Positions 55,131-63,610 of a DNA stretch of 64,000 nucleotides are shown here, in pieces. The notes beneath the pieces are model-generated. The model was not told where the DNA came from and searched no databases. It was given only the letters and a program-made list of their open reading frames with translations. The position numbers were made by a program, and so were the translations under genes. Origin of the DNA: Gammaproteobacteria bacterium (GTDB taxonomy: Bacteria; Pseudomonadota; Gammaproteobacteria; S012-40); contig JAOUMY010000012.1 in NCBI GenBank assembly GCA_029881255.1, forward strand, positions 91,738-155,737, read 5' to 3'. Numbering within the stretch: position 1 is the stretch's first letter; the number at the start of each line of letters is the position of its first letter.

Positions 55131-56408
55131 TTAGTGCCCCATGTTGTTTATCTGGTCGAAAATATCTTTCGCAATCAGTAACTGGTCACGAGTGAAGCTA
55201 AATTCATTAGCCACTAGATACTCGCCCCAGGCTAGCAGTACGGGTTGTAAAATGGCGTAATTGTTAGTCAAACCGTATCCAGCCATTTGGTTGAACTCCG
55301 TTGCCAACAACTGTTTCTTCAGTAAGTCGACTGCAATACTAGAGCGGTTTGATAACACATCGAAGGCCTCGACATATTCCAAACCGTCAGTAAACTGAAA
55401 TGGTTCAACGAGATGATATGACTCGATCGCGAAGATATGATTTTTCAGGCTGATGGCATCTATCTGCGCACGACCCTTGCCTTTGATCGCAACACTTAAT
55501 TGATGCTTCCAAAAGCCAATGGTGCGACCTTCACCTGGAAGACTAAATCCATCGCCATCTGGATCTTCTGTATTCAAGTCATTGAGAATGTCGCCTGTAT
55601 TCAGATGAAAGCAGAAATTGACATCCGAAATATTAGCGTTTTGAACAGTAACAGAAACCGTCTTGCCTACGCAGGCGCTCATATAAGAGGCAAGTACCTC
55701 GTTAAAATCGTCAATAAAGGTATTGTCCTGAATGACTACGTTATAGTCACCGGCAAGTAGACCGTTGAAATGATAACTACCATTGGCATCGGTAAACGCG
55801 GTAGCGACAACATTTCCTGCTGCATCGACCAGTTCAACGGTAACATTGGCGAGTAAAGGCTCATCGGCGTCTAGATAGGAGCTGAAATTTGCATCGACAT
55901 AGACACTGCCATCTATCGAATAGGTATCGGCACTGATGATAGTATCACCTGGGCCTTGAGTGGTACCTATAGCATAGTAGGTTCCGCCCTTGACCGAGTA
56001 GTCAATATCGGCAACGCCTACTTGTCCGGCAACCGTAATTGAATAGAGTGCAGTGGTTCCCTTGTCCTGTCCTGCATCCCATTTTATGCCCACTACGCCT
56101 GTTGTAGGGTCAAGGCCATAGGAAATCAAATTATCAGGAGACACTGATACCAGCACAACGTCGTCTAGATTGACAGCCAACACCCAATGGCTGAGATCTT
56201 TCTCCCATGACTGAGCCGTCATTTGATAAGTAAATGTCGTGGTATCGCTAACGGGATCATAGACGACATCCACAAGTGATGCAGACCAGCCAACCTGTGA
56301 AATATCTCGTTCTTCAAAGCTGGGTGCCGCTGAAACATTCAACGAAATAAAATATATGAAGAAAAACAACGCTACTGCAAATCGTGATACGGTAGGATAC
56401 AACTTCAT
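55131..56408 (-). CDS. Secreted SdrD/Cna-B-like domain protein
   Basis: A 425-residue exported protein. Signal peptide to about residue 28; residues about 30-160 are the module shared with the 208-residue neighbour; residues about 163-245 are an SdrD_B/Cna_B-type beta domain (SIDGSVYVDANFSS, LDADEPLLANVTVELVDAAGN, TDANGSYHFNGLLAGDYNVVI); a linker with DPDGDGFS; then a C-terminal region starting GRTIGFWKHQL, a motif seen in many bacterial secreted proteins. No transmembrane anchor or sorting tail. Surface or matrix role inferred. Confidence 0.85.
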   Translation of the reverse strand: MKLYPTVSRFAVALFFFIYFISLNVSAAPSFEERDISQVGWSASLVDVVYDPVSDTTTFTYQMTAQSWEKDLSHWVLAVNLDDVVLVSVSPDNLISYGLDPTTGVVGIKWDAGQDKGTTALYSITVAGQVGVADIDYSVKGGTYYAIGTTQGPGDTIISADTYSIDGSVYVDANFSSYLDADEPLLANVTVELVDAAGNVVATAFTDANGSYHFNGLLAGDYNVVIQDNTFIDDFNEVLASYMSACVGKTVSVTVQNANISDVNFCFHLNTGDILNDLNTEDPDGDGFSLPGEGRTIGFWKHQLSVAIKGKGRAQIDAISLKNHIFAIESYHLVEPFQFTDGLEYVEAFDVLSNRSSIAVDLLKKQLLATEFNQMAGYGLTNNYAILQPVLLAWGEYLVANEFSFTRDQLLIAKDIFDQINNMGH

Positions 56409-56503
56409 AAAGAATACCTGAACTGTACTGCAGCTTCCGTTCTGGCATTTAAGATACAGCTCTCCATATTAAATATCAGGATTTCCGTATGGGGAGTTAG
56501 CTG
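56409..56503 (-). promoter_or_regulatory. Conserved leader, copy B
   Basis: Second copy of the leader described at 54815-54909, directly before the 425-residue protein gene. Blocks AACTCCCCATACGGA, ATGGAGAGCTGT and TTCAGGTATTC are kept, while the stretch between them varies at some positions, including changes within the hairpin loop. Conservation of untranslated sequence between paralogs implies function. Confidence 0.65.
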
Positions 56504-56970
56504 CGTGATGACGTGAGCTAAGTTACCCCAAGATTGTGTGAACTACAACACGATATTTGTAAACATGCATAAATGAAAAAATGAATTTGTAACAGACTAT
56601 ATGGCAGATTGAATTATCAATGGAGCGCCGGTTTCATGTTTAGCTTGCGAACGAAGAGGTAAGTTTTTACCGCCATCGAATGATTATTTTCTATTATTTT
56701 GAAACCCTTTCAAAAGTTATAAATTGCTTTGCGTCGCTAGTCGTTTTGTTCTACAGAAGCAGGACTTAGAAAGTCTGGGCTGTCGTCCAACGTCATGCCA
56801 TTTTTCTTGTGTAACGTATGACGCGGGAAAAAGTGCCCCATATCATTGATAATTATTTTCGCCACATTGAGGCTTAGTGATATGCTGCCTGACCATAATA
56901 TGTTGAACAAACAAAGACATTAAAGTAATTAATTAGGTGTTATGGCTAACTTATTGAGATAGGGGGCTAT
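56504..56970. other. Intergenic region between divergent secreted-protein genes
   Basis: About 467 AT-rich bases. The minus-strand side holds ACAACAC-N4-TTTGTAAACAT at 56545-56566, matching the motif upstream of the paralog. The plus side ends in GGGGG seven bases before ATG 56971. I see no ORF, RNA gene or repeat in the middle. Confidence 0.6.
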
Positions 56971-58023
56971 ATGAGAATTTTGCTGAGTCTTTTGCTTAGT
57001 GGTCTGAGTTCATCTGTACTGGCTTCCGAAGTTTCGGTGCCGCATGCGTTTGAGAAGAATGCACCGGCAGTCGCTGATGAGGTCAATGAAAATTTCAATG
57101 CGCTAGCTGAGGGAATTAATGACAACAACAGTCGCCTGGGTGGTGTCGAAGCCCGCGCCACTGAGAATCAGGCGGCAACAGTAAATAACCAACAGGGTAT
57201 TACGGCGAATAAACAAAACATTCAGAAGAATACCGATGCTATAGCTAACAATAAAGCAGACATCAATGCGCAGAATGCAAAAATTGATGCCTTGGGAATT
57301 GATCCTTTAGGTGCCAGTCTTTCACGTCAGTTAACAGGTCTGGTCGCCGTGTTTTCTAATGGAGTTGATGTAACCGGTGATGACAATACCTTATTTCTTC
57401 AAGAACTCAACGTCGGTGACAGCATAAAGATCGCCGATCATATTGCTAAGGTAGTCGCGCTTAGTACCAATAAGCTGCTGACTATCGATCCACCACATCC
57501 CTCAGGTGCAGTGAACGCCAATGCCTATACCGATGAAAATTTGCTTACACTGAGAAACAGTGCGGATGCGACCAAGTTAATCGTCGATAAGTCTGGGGCG
57601 ATGATGCGACGGATTGCATATGCAAGAGGTGAGCTATCAGACGGACTGGATAGCGGACAGATTCCAGGACGACTTCTAACTTTTAAAAAGCAGTTTGATA
57701 AGGATACTAGTGTTGTTCGTATAGGTTACTCTGATAGTTTTCGAGTGTACGGTCACGGAAAAGCCTGTCAATGGGAGTTGCGTGTAAACGGTGTGTCATG
57801 TCCGGGCGCACCGCTGCACTATGCATTGCATGTTTCCAATAGTGCCGGAGATATCAGTAACCATCATCGGCAGGGTTCAGTTTTTGGTTATTGCGAAGGA
57901 CTGGATGCCGGCGTACATGAAATTCAGGTGTGGGTTGGGCAAGCACCTGGTTATAGCGGATCAGATTGTGCGACAGGTTGGAACACCACCTGGACGCTTG
58001 AAGCCGAAGAGGTTTTGAAATAA
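56971..58023 (+). CDS. Secreted coiled-coil protein with C-terminal fibre-like domain
   Basis: A 350-residue exported protein (signal peptide about 1-18, cleaved near VLASEV). Residues about 30-110 form a heptad-rich coiled coil with asparagine-rich positions (NENFNALAEGINDNNSRLGGVEAR, NKQNIQKNTDAIANNKADINAQNAK). The remaining 240 residues form beta-rich sequence ending in a domain with four cysteines (KACQWELRVNGVSCPG, FGYCEGLDAG, SDCATGWNTTW). The layout resembles a trimeric tail-fibre or surface adhesin; this is inference. GGGGG before ATG. Confidence 0.8.
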   Translation: MRILLSLLLSGLSSSVLASEVSVPHAFEKNAPAVADEVNENFNALAEGINDNNSRLGGVEARATENQAATVNNQQGITANKQNIQKNTDAIANNKADINAQNAKIDALGIDPLGASLSRQLTGLVAVFSNGVDVTGDDNTLFLQELNVGDSIKIADHIAKVVALSTNKLLTIDPPHPSGAVNANAYTDENLLTLRNSADATKLIVDKSGAMMRRIAYARGELSDGLDSGQIPGRLLTFKKQFDKDTSVVRIGYSDSFRVYGHGKACQWELRVNGVSCPGAPLHYALHVSNSAGDISNHHRQGSVFGYCEGLDAGVHEIQVWVGQAPGYSGSDCATGWNTTWTLEAEEVLK

Positions 58024-58040
58024 CACACGGTAACGCAGCG

Positions 58041-58066
58041 TCGATGTCCTTCGTTTTGGACATCGA
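58041..58066 (+). terminator. Hairpin after the coiled-coil protein gene
   Basis: TCGATGTCC / GGACATCGA, a 9-base-pair perfect stem with 8-base loop, 18 bases after the stop. A T-run (TATTTTTCC) appears about 12 bases later, after further possible pairing of CACACGG with CCGGTGTG. Probable terminator. Confidence 0.6.
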
Positions 58067-58328
58067 CCGGTGTGCTGCTATTTTTCCTTCTTGTGCTCAC
58101 CAGAAAGCACCTATTCATCATTTCAGCTTCCATTAGAGGCCACTAGAACATAGCAGTCAATCTGAGCCAGTCTAATGCTAAAAGGCGATATGGTACAGAC
58201 TGGGAAACGGTTTTTCGCCGTCGAAAAGCATAACCAGAATTTATGCTTGAATATGACAACCCGTTTCACGATGATGTTCTCATAAATCAAAGACAAGTAA
58301 CGCGTTTTCATACGCAAAGGAGACAAGC
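58067..58328. other. Non-coding gap before the glyoxalase-fold gene
   Basis: About 260 bases; apart from the terminator tail and a ribosome site (AAAGGAGA) before ATG 58329 I see no gene or repeat. Confidence 0.5.
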
Positions 58329-58685
58329 ATGTCAGCCCACGAAAAAATCAATTACGTCGAGTTTCCGGCAAAGGATCTTGAGAAGGCCAAGCAATTTTTT
58401 CACAATGTCTTTGGTTGGAAATTTGTCGATTACGGCAACGAATACACAGCCTTCTTCCAGGCAGGCCTGGACGGCGGTTTTTTTAAATCAGACAAAACCG
58501 TGTCGACCGAAAGTGGTAGCGCGCTCGTCGTGTTCTATTCTGAACAACTGGAAGACACGCAGGCCAAGATCTTCAATGCGGGTGGGAGCATAGTAACCCC
58601 TACGTTCTCTTTTCCCGGCGGTCGTCGTTTTCACTTTGCGGACCCCAATGGCAATGAGTATGCGGTATGGTCGGACAAGGCTTGA
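58329..58685 (+). CDS. Glyoxalase/bleomycin-resistance (VOC) family protein
   Basis: A 118-residue protein of the vicinal oxygen chelate fold: NYVEFPAKDLEKAKQFFHNVFGWKF, FFQAGLDGGFF, and FHFADPNGNEYAVW. It is a single betaalphabetabetabeta pair type, so probably a dimer. Metal ligands are not all recognisable. Small-molecule enzyme or binding protein; substrate unknown. AAAGGAGA 6 bases before ATG. Confidence 0.88.
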   Translation: MSAHEKINYVEFPAKDLEKAKQFFHNVFGWKFVDYGNEYTAFFQAGLDGGFFKSDKTVSTESGSALVVFYSEQLEDTQAKIFNAGGSIVTPTFSFPGGRRFHFADPNGNEYAVWSDKA

Positions 58686-58736
58686 GGCGCTCAAGATGCA
58701 TTTTCTGTTAGTGTTTCGATTGGAGGTAGGTTTTCG

Positions 58737-59276
58737 ATGAAATCTGTTTTTATTGCCTTCTATCTACTTACCATTGCGTCGTTTGCCCTGGCTGATTCCA
58801 CGTCACCTTATGTTGGACAGGAACAACGAGAGATCAAGGCCCTGTCTCCGCAAGAAGTCGAAGGCTATCTTACGGGTAAGGGCCTGGGCTATGCCAAGGC
58901 GGCCGAGTTGAATCACTACCCCGGACCTAAACATGTGCTGGAAATCGCACAAGATCTCGCACTTACCGAAATGCAAATTACACAAACCCAGGCAATCTTC
59001 GATGAAATGCAGACGAAGGCTGTCGATTTAGGCAAGCAACTCGTCGACAAAGAAAAGTCCTTGGACCAACTTTTCGCCAACGGCGCTATCGACGCAAAGC
59101 AACTAAATACATTGGTATCCGCAATCGGCGAGCTACAAGCAAAGATACGATATGTGCATTTACAGGCGCATTTAAAACAAAAGACCGTACTCAACCAACA
59201 TCAGATTCATCGCTATGATCAGATTCGAGGATATGGTGCACAGGGGAGTGGACACGAGCATAGCCATTTCCATTAG
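58737..59276 (+). CDS. Exported LTxxQ/Spy-like protein with C-terminal histidines
   Basis: A 179-residue protein with signal peptide (about 1-19). The mature part has LTEMQITQTQAIFDEMQTKAVDLGKQLVDKEKSLDQLF, the long-helix pattern of Spy/CpxP/ZraP proteins (L-T-x-x-Q motif), preceded by GKGLGYAKAAELNHYPGP. The tail HEHSHFH is a likely metal-binding cluster. It may be a periplasmic chaperone or metal-stress sensor. GGAGG lies about 10 bases before ATG. It follows the glyoxalase-fold gene by 51 bases. Confidence 0.8.
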   Translation: MKSVFIAFYLLTIASFALADSTSPYVGQEQREIKALSPQEVEGYLTGKGLGYAKAAELNHYPGPKHVLEIAQDLALTEMQITQTQAIFDEMQTKAVDLGKQLVDKEKSLDQLFANGAIDAKQLNTLVSAIGELQAKIRYVHLQAHLKQKTVLNQHQIHRYDQIRGYGAQGSGHEHSHFH

Positions 59277-59637
59277 AACTGAAATTTGTAGCAAACAGGC
59301 CAGTTATTTTCTAGTGTACTGAGCTTTACTCGGTAAGTTACATTCCAACAGGCGCTCCATTCTGAGTGCTTGCCTACGCATCTCTAGCCAAGGTCGTACA
59401 GAACAACGGCTTTGAAGACTATATGTTCTGGACCAACGGACCTGCGGCTCAATCCGTTAATTACCTGCATTTTCATTTAGGGGTGAACTGGTTCGGGAAT
59501 TATCTTACAAATCCTTGGATAGCTGATAGTGAAGATGCGTTTATACCGGCTGGATTGAGTTACTTGTAGTTATACTACAGATTCGGTATAACCTTGACAT
59601 CGTCGTTGAATATAGCCCCTACACAAAAGTGAAAGCC
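59277..59637. other. Gap with a possible gene remnant
   Basis: About 360 bases. A 67-codon frame at 59366-59569 opens with GTG right after a stop and encodes FEDYMFWTNGPAAQSVNYLHFHLGVNW and a similar compact tail. It has no ribosome site and no family I know; the composition looks like a real protein's C-terminal end, so a decayed gene is possible. Nothing else is seen. Confidence 0.3.
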
Positions 59638-60264
59638 ATGTATTACAAAATAAAATTCGTCGTAGTCTTTTTCTTTGTCGCCGTTCTTGGTTGTTTTCAT
59701 TCCGAATCAGACACCGACCTACCGTCGACGAGCTTTCCCCAGAAATGGACTGACTATGCGTTCTCCGACTTTAGTTTGAGCGATGAATACGTCTACTGGG
59801 AAACCCGACTGGGAGAAGTCATTGGAGACGAATCAGGCCGGAATGAGCCGGATCTCGTACTGGGTTCTTTCGACCTGGCCACCTTCAACAACCTGAGTGA
59901 CGTCCAAAAACTAGCCTTATCAAATGCGGATTCAGAAATCGGATTTGCGGCTCAATGTCTACCGGGATATTGCCCAGTCTACGGCGTCGCAATAAAAGGT
60001 GATACGGCGGTCGTGATTTCGACAAAGGAAGAGCTTTTAGCCTTCCTCGGAGAAATAGACTCAACTGCCGAGCTTGCAGTTTGGCTATGGGCAAATGAGT
60101 ATTCCGCAAAATTCTACAAACTCACCGATGCAGGCTATGAAGTGATCGTGGCGTGGGATACACATTGCCAATTGAAAGGCGAAGACCTGGTATTTGTTGA
60201 CAAAGCTGGCGTAATCACAAAACAACGGATGATTTCTACGGAGAGTTATGAATCGTGTGCATAG
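59638..60264 (+). CDS. Putative lipoprotein of unknown function
   Basis: A 208-residue protein with a lipobox after a hydrophobic segment (VVVFFFVAVLGC). The mature part has four further cysteines including QCLPGYC and THCQL, possible disulfides. No domain recognised. Start ATG 59638 is weak (no clear Shine-Dalgarno); a GTG three codons earlier is possible. Confidence 0.7.
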   Translation: MYYKIKFVVVFFFVAVLGCFHSESDTDLPSTSFPQKWTDYAFSDFSLSDEYVYWETRLGEVIGDESGRNEPDLVLGSFDLATFNNLSDVQKLALSNADSEIGFAAQCLPGYCPVYGVAIKGDTAVVISTKEELLAFLGEIDSTAELAVWLWANEYSAKFYKLTDAGYEVIVAWDTHCQLKGEDLVFVDKAGVITKQRMISTESYESCA

Positions 60265-60352
60265 CCTACGACTGCCCATACTGAACTTCTCACTTGAATT
60301 CTCTCTACCAAAAGTTGCGTCCAAATCTGAGCAGACTTAGCTATTCACAAAC

Positions 60353-60832
60353 ATGAAAATTGATTTCCTCGTCAACCACCCACACTTCATCGAGACCTTG
60401 GCCCCGCCCATCACACAACACTGGCAGCCCATCGTGCACGATGAAACCCTGGACACCCGCAAGGCCAAACTCAGAACGCATATGAACGAACGCGATCTTC
60501 CCATCGCCTGGGTCGCGTACGAAGGATCAACAGTTTTCGGAACCGCTTCACTGCGTGTGAACGATCTCCCTGGATACGAACATCTTACTCCCTGGCTCGG
60601 TGGCGTATTCGTGTTACCACAATATCGAGGCAAGGGAATCGGTGCTGCACTTTGCACCGCTGTCGAACATCACGCCGCGAATGTTACCGGTATTTCACGC
60701 CTCTATCTGTTTACGCTAGATCTAGAATCTTGGTACCAACACATGGGCTGGCAAACGATGGAAACCTGTACCTGGTGTGATCAAGACGGCGTGATCATGC
60801 TCAAAGACCTGAACACACCCTCAAGCGGTTAA
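60353..60832 (+). CDS. GNAT-family N-acetyltransferase
   Basis: A 159-residue acetyltransferase. The acetyl-CoA loop is LPQYRGKGIGAAL, preceded by beta-strand GGVFV, and followed by YLFTLDLESWYQHMGWQ. Substrate unknown. Standalone gene in the accessory part of the window. Confidence 0.9.
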   Translation: MKIDFLVNHPHFIETLAPPITQHWQPIVHDETLDTRKAKLRTHMNERDLPIAWVAYEGSTVFGTASLRVNDLPGYEHLTPWLGGVFVLPQYRGKGIGAALCTAVEHHAANVTGISRLYLFTLDLESWYQHMGWQTMETCTWCDQDGVIMLKDLNTPSSG

Positions 60833-60922
60833 AATTCACCCAACACCCATCATTGAATAAACCCCCCATATAGGCGATAGTAGAACCCAGGCTAAAAACT
60901 ACATCCAAAAACAGGGTCGTTT

Positions 60923-61684
60923 ATGAGATACGGGTTACGCCAGTTGCTAGGGATAGTCGCTATTTGCGCCTACACCCATGCACACGCCGACCCACTCGAT
61001 AACACCCGCGCAAACTGGCGCATCCAAACCGGCACCTACCTCCAATACGAACAAGCCCGCGAAGAAACTCTGCACGAACTACGCAACCACGGCCCCGGTT
61101 TTGGTCTGGTGGCACAGCTACAACGAAACGGCGCATCTAATACGCATACCTTGCGTTTCGATCTACCCATCGGGGTAACATTCGACCGCTATGCCATCCC
61201 CGCAATCAGTCTGCGCTATGGTCTGGTGGGTGAGGGCTATTGGCGCATCAATCACAAACTCGCGCTGGGTTATTTCGGTGGGATGACGGTGCGCAATCGA
61301 TTGTTTCCCGAGTGGGATGATTCACATCTGTATTGGATGTCGGACTGGAGTGTCGGACCGGCGTGGTCGTTTACGCTGCCGCGCTACACACGTTATGAAT
61401 CCTTCGGCCACCTGGCCATGTTGTCGTTTATCTCGCGCTCACCACAAAAGCGCACCAACAAACTCGATAGTGTCGTCACCCTCAAGGGATTTTTTCGGAC
61501 ACCACAAACCGGTTTGGCGCTGCAAACCCTACTCGATGTACAAATAGCCACCCTCGGTATACGCCGACGACCCGCTGCGAATCAACATTGGCTATGGGAA
61601 TATCGCCTGGAATTTGCGCGCACCAGTGAGACGCTAAACTATGTCGAGGTGCGACATCAATTGGGAGGGCAATATGTTTTCTAA
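60923..61684 (+). CDS. Putative outer-membrane barrel protein
   Basis: A 253-residue exported protein (signal peptide to HAHADP). The mature sequence alternates strands with aromatic girdles (YWRINHKLALGYFGGMTVRNRLF, LYWMSDWSVGPAWSFTLPRY) and ends in phenylalanine (GGQYVF), as in BAM substrates. No family recognised. Its 3' end overlaps the beta-lactamase-fold gene by 11 bases. Confidence 0.65.
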   Translation: MRYGLRQLLGIVAICAYTHAHADPLDNTRANWRIQTGTYLQYEQAREETLHELRNHGPGFGLVAQLQRNGASNTHTLRFDLPIGVTFDRYAIPAISLRYGLVGEGYWRINHKLALGYFGGMTVRNRLFPEWDDSHLYWMSDWSVGPAWSFTLPRYTRYESFGHLAMLSFISRSPQKRTNKLDSVVTLKGFFRTPQTGLALQTLLDVQIATLGIRRRPAANQHWLWEYRLEFARTSETLNYVEVRHQLGGQYVF

Positions 61685-62777
61685 CTGGCGTATCGTGCCC
61701 TTACTCTTGATGGCCTCATTGCAATTGGTCGCCTGTGTCGGCGAAGAGCCCTTAAAGCTGGCCTACAATAGTGACCCCGTGGTTTTGAGTGACGACTGGA
61801 CCATCGACACACCTGAATCACAAAACATCGACGCCAATGCCATCGAACAAGTCTATCGTCGCTTTTTCTCCGACGATGAGTTTTACAACGGCATATCCTT
61901 GCTCGTGATTCGCAATGGCGTACTCGTGGCCGAAGGCTATGCGCGAGACTATCGCGACCGCACTGATTATGAAGCCATCCAATCGGCGACCAAGAGCGTG
62001 AGCTCGATGCTGACCGGTATCGCCCTCGACGAGGGAATTATCAGTTCCCTCGATCTGACATTGAACGACATCTACCCCGAAAAGTTTGATAGCAGCAGCG
62101 ACAAACAATCCATCACCTTGCATCAATTGTTGACCATGTCCTCCGGCATCGACTTCGACAATAGTCGTTTTACCGTGGAATTCCTGGCCGACAAACCCAA
62201 TGACACCATCCGCTACATCCTCAACAAACCGATGTACAACACACCGGGCGCAGAATTTTACTATCGCGATGCCGACCCGCATCTATTGAGTTATGCCATA
62301 CAAAAACGCTCGGGCCAGACCTTGGCCGCCTACGCGCAAAGCAAATTATTTACACCGCTGAATATCACCAACTACCAATGGCTACACGATCACACCGGCA
62401 TTACCTATGGTGCCTATGGCATCTATCTCACACCACGGGATTTCGCCAAGCTCGGGCAACTGATGTTACAACAAGGGCAGTGGAACGGCGTACAGATCAT
62501 TCCCGCGACGTGGGTGAGCACGAGTACCCAAAAACAAATCGACAAGACCGACACCAACCCCGACACCAGGAATTTTGACTATGGTTACTACTGGTGGCTG
62601 ATACCCAGCCTCAACGCCTACACCAGCTGGGGACACGGCGGTAATTTTACGGTGGTGGTACCGGATAAAAACCTGGTCGTGGTACTCACCAGTTATCCGT
62701 ATTCCGGGCATGATGCAGGGACAGTGCTTGGGGAGTTGTTGCCGTTGGTGGAGATTTTGGTGGTGGGGGCGGGGTAG
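61674..62777 (+). CDS. Beta-lactamase-fold (class C / esterase) lipoprotein
   Basis: A 367-residue protein from ATG 61674 (GGGAGG five bases before). Lipobox after LLMASLQLVAC. Active-site motifs of the PF00144 family are present: SATKS (S-x-x-K nucleophile), YYRD in place of YxN, and WGHGG (H-G-G for K-T-G). It is more like esterases or D-aminopeptidases of this fold than AmpC, so resistance is not implied. Overlaps the upstream barrel-like gene, so the two may act together in the envelope. Confidence 0.87.
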   Translation: MFSNWRIVPLLLMASLQLVACVGEEPLKLAYNSDPVVLSDDWTIDTPESQNIDANAIEQVYRRFFSDDEFYNGISLLVIRNGVLVAEGYARDYRDRTDYEAIQSATKSVSSMLTGIALDEGIISSLDLTLNDIYPEKFDSSSDKQSITLHQLLTMSSGIDFDNSRFTVEFLADKPNDTIRYILNKPMYNTPGAEFYYRDADPHLLSYAIQKRSGQTLAAYAQSKLFTPLNITNYQWLHDHTGITYGAYGIYLTPRDFAKLGQLMLQQGQWNGVQIIPATWVSTSTQKQIDKTDTNPDTRNFDYGYYWWLIPSLNAYTSWGHGGNFTVVVPDKNLVVVLTSYPYSGHDAGTVLGELLPLVEILVVGAG

Positions 62778-62960
62778 GTTGGTTGAATTTTGTGCAGGCA
62801 ATTGAGTGAGATTCGACTTCAGTTCTCGATATAAACCTGTCTCAGAGGATTTGCATGTAAGTAGCGGCTTCGGGCTAGTATTTTTTAGGGGTTGAAGCAT
62901 TCAATTCGACCTAGACCGAGTGGTTTGTTTGGCTTATATTTGGTTGGGTTTTGGGTGGAC

Positions 62961-63040
62961 AGATCTAGACAGTTGAAGCCTAGATGTAGACATGAGATGA
63001 CCAGATATAGGCATTTGGGATAGATGTAGGGATGCCGCAA
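62961..63040. repeat. Four degenerate 19-21-base tandem repeats upstream of the cassette ORF
   Basis: Copies of AGAT-N-TAG-R-CAT start at 62961, 62982, 63003 and 63022 (steps of 21, 21 and 19 bases, about two helical turns). They lie between the beta-lactamase-fold gene and the cassette. Function unknown; phased protein-binding sites are a possibility. Confidence 0.6.
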
Positions 63041-63048
63041 ATAAAGAT

Positions 63049-63058
63049 GTTATAAGGC
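63049..63058 (+). other. Candidate upstream integron recombination half-site
   Basis: GTTATAAGGC fits the R' core GTTRRRY only loosely but is the exact reverse complement of GCCTTATAAC, the R'' box of the attC at 63526. It would mark the left boundary of the cassette. The rest of an attC to its left is not recognisable. Confidence 0.45.
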
Positions 63059-63069
63059 GAAAATAGGCC

Positions 63070-63534
63070 GTGCCGCGTAGAAAAGAATTGAAGGGAGTAG
63101 CATCAGGAATCGCTAGTAGCTTCTGCTCGCGCAACAACGATGTTGATGGTTACTGGGCAATGGGAGTCCTATATAAATTAACAAGAGACTCCGAAATGAA
63201 TGAGTTTAATTTGGAACTTTTGTCTGGTAAATCCGTTCCAGAGTTTCAACATAGCAAACGCATTGCTGCTCCCTATACCGAATATTTGTTTCAACAACTT
63301 GGCAAGCGAGGCTTTGCTGAGCATCAAGTAGCAAAATTGGTAATTGCGGTGAGATTTAATGTCGCGCCAACAGCGACTCAGATTATGTTCAAAAGCACAT
63401 GGGGAGAGCCATATGTATGCCGTGTAGCAATTACCGACGATATGGGGAAGGAGCACTCACGAGAGGAGCGCGGCTGGTGTGGAGTTCATAATCCGAGCAA
63501 AGAACACAGGAGTACGAGGCGGTATGCCTTATAA
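63070..63534 (+). CDS. Integron-cassette-type protein of unknown function
   Basis: A 154-residue soluble protein (MPRRKELKGVASGIASSFCSRNNDVDGYWAMGVLYKL). Related proteins with the RRKELKG...SRNNDVDGYW opening are, as far as I recall, found as mobile cassette genes. Its stop codon lies inside the R'' box of the attC site, typical for gene cassettes. The first codon is GTG or nearby (no ribosome site is clear), so the start is uncertain. Function unknown. Confidence 0.65.
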   Translation: MPRRKELKGVASGIASSFCSRNNDVDGYWAMGVLYKLTRDSEMNEFNLELLSGKSVPEFQHSKRIAAPYTEYLFQQLGKRGFAEHQVAKLVIAVRFNVAPTATQIMFKSTWGEPYVCRVAITDDMGKEHSREERGWCGVHNPSKEHRSTRRYAL

Positions 63535-63610
63535 CAATGTGTTCAAGTTCGCTACCTTCGGTCGCTGGGACGCGCCAAAAGCGGCGCGCCCCTTAACACA
63601 ACGTTGAGGC
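63526..63610 (+). mobile_element. attC site of an integron cassette, right half apparently cut by an IS
   Basis: R'' GCCTTATAAC (63526-63535) is followed by L'' GTGTTCAAG, a pair-forming central stem (GGACGCGCC / GGCGCGCCCC region) and L' CTTAACAC, which pairs with L'' leaving one unpaired base, the classical attC extrahelical feature. R' is GTTGAGGC at 63603-63610, but GTTATAAGGC would be expected; pairing with R'' stops after GTT. This suggests an insertion after that triplet. Confidence 0.75.

Noticed and set aside
59366..59569. 67-codon frame with GTG start
   Set aside because: No ribosome site and no known family; kept only as a possible remnant in the gap description.
61674..62777. AmpC-type resistance beta-lactamase
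   Set aside because: Motifs and lipoprotein signal fit esterase/peptidase members of the fold equally or better.
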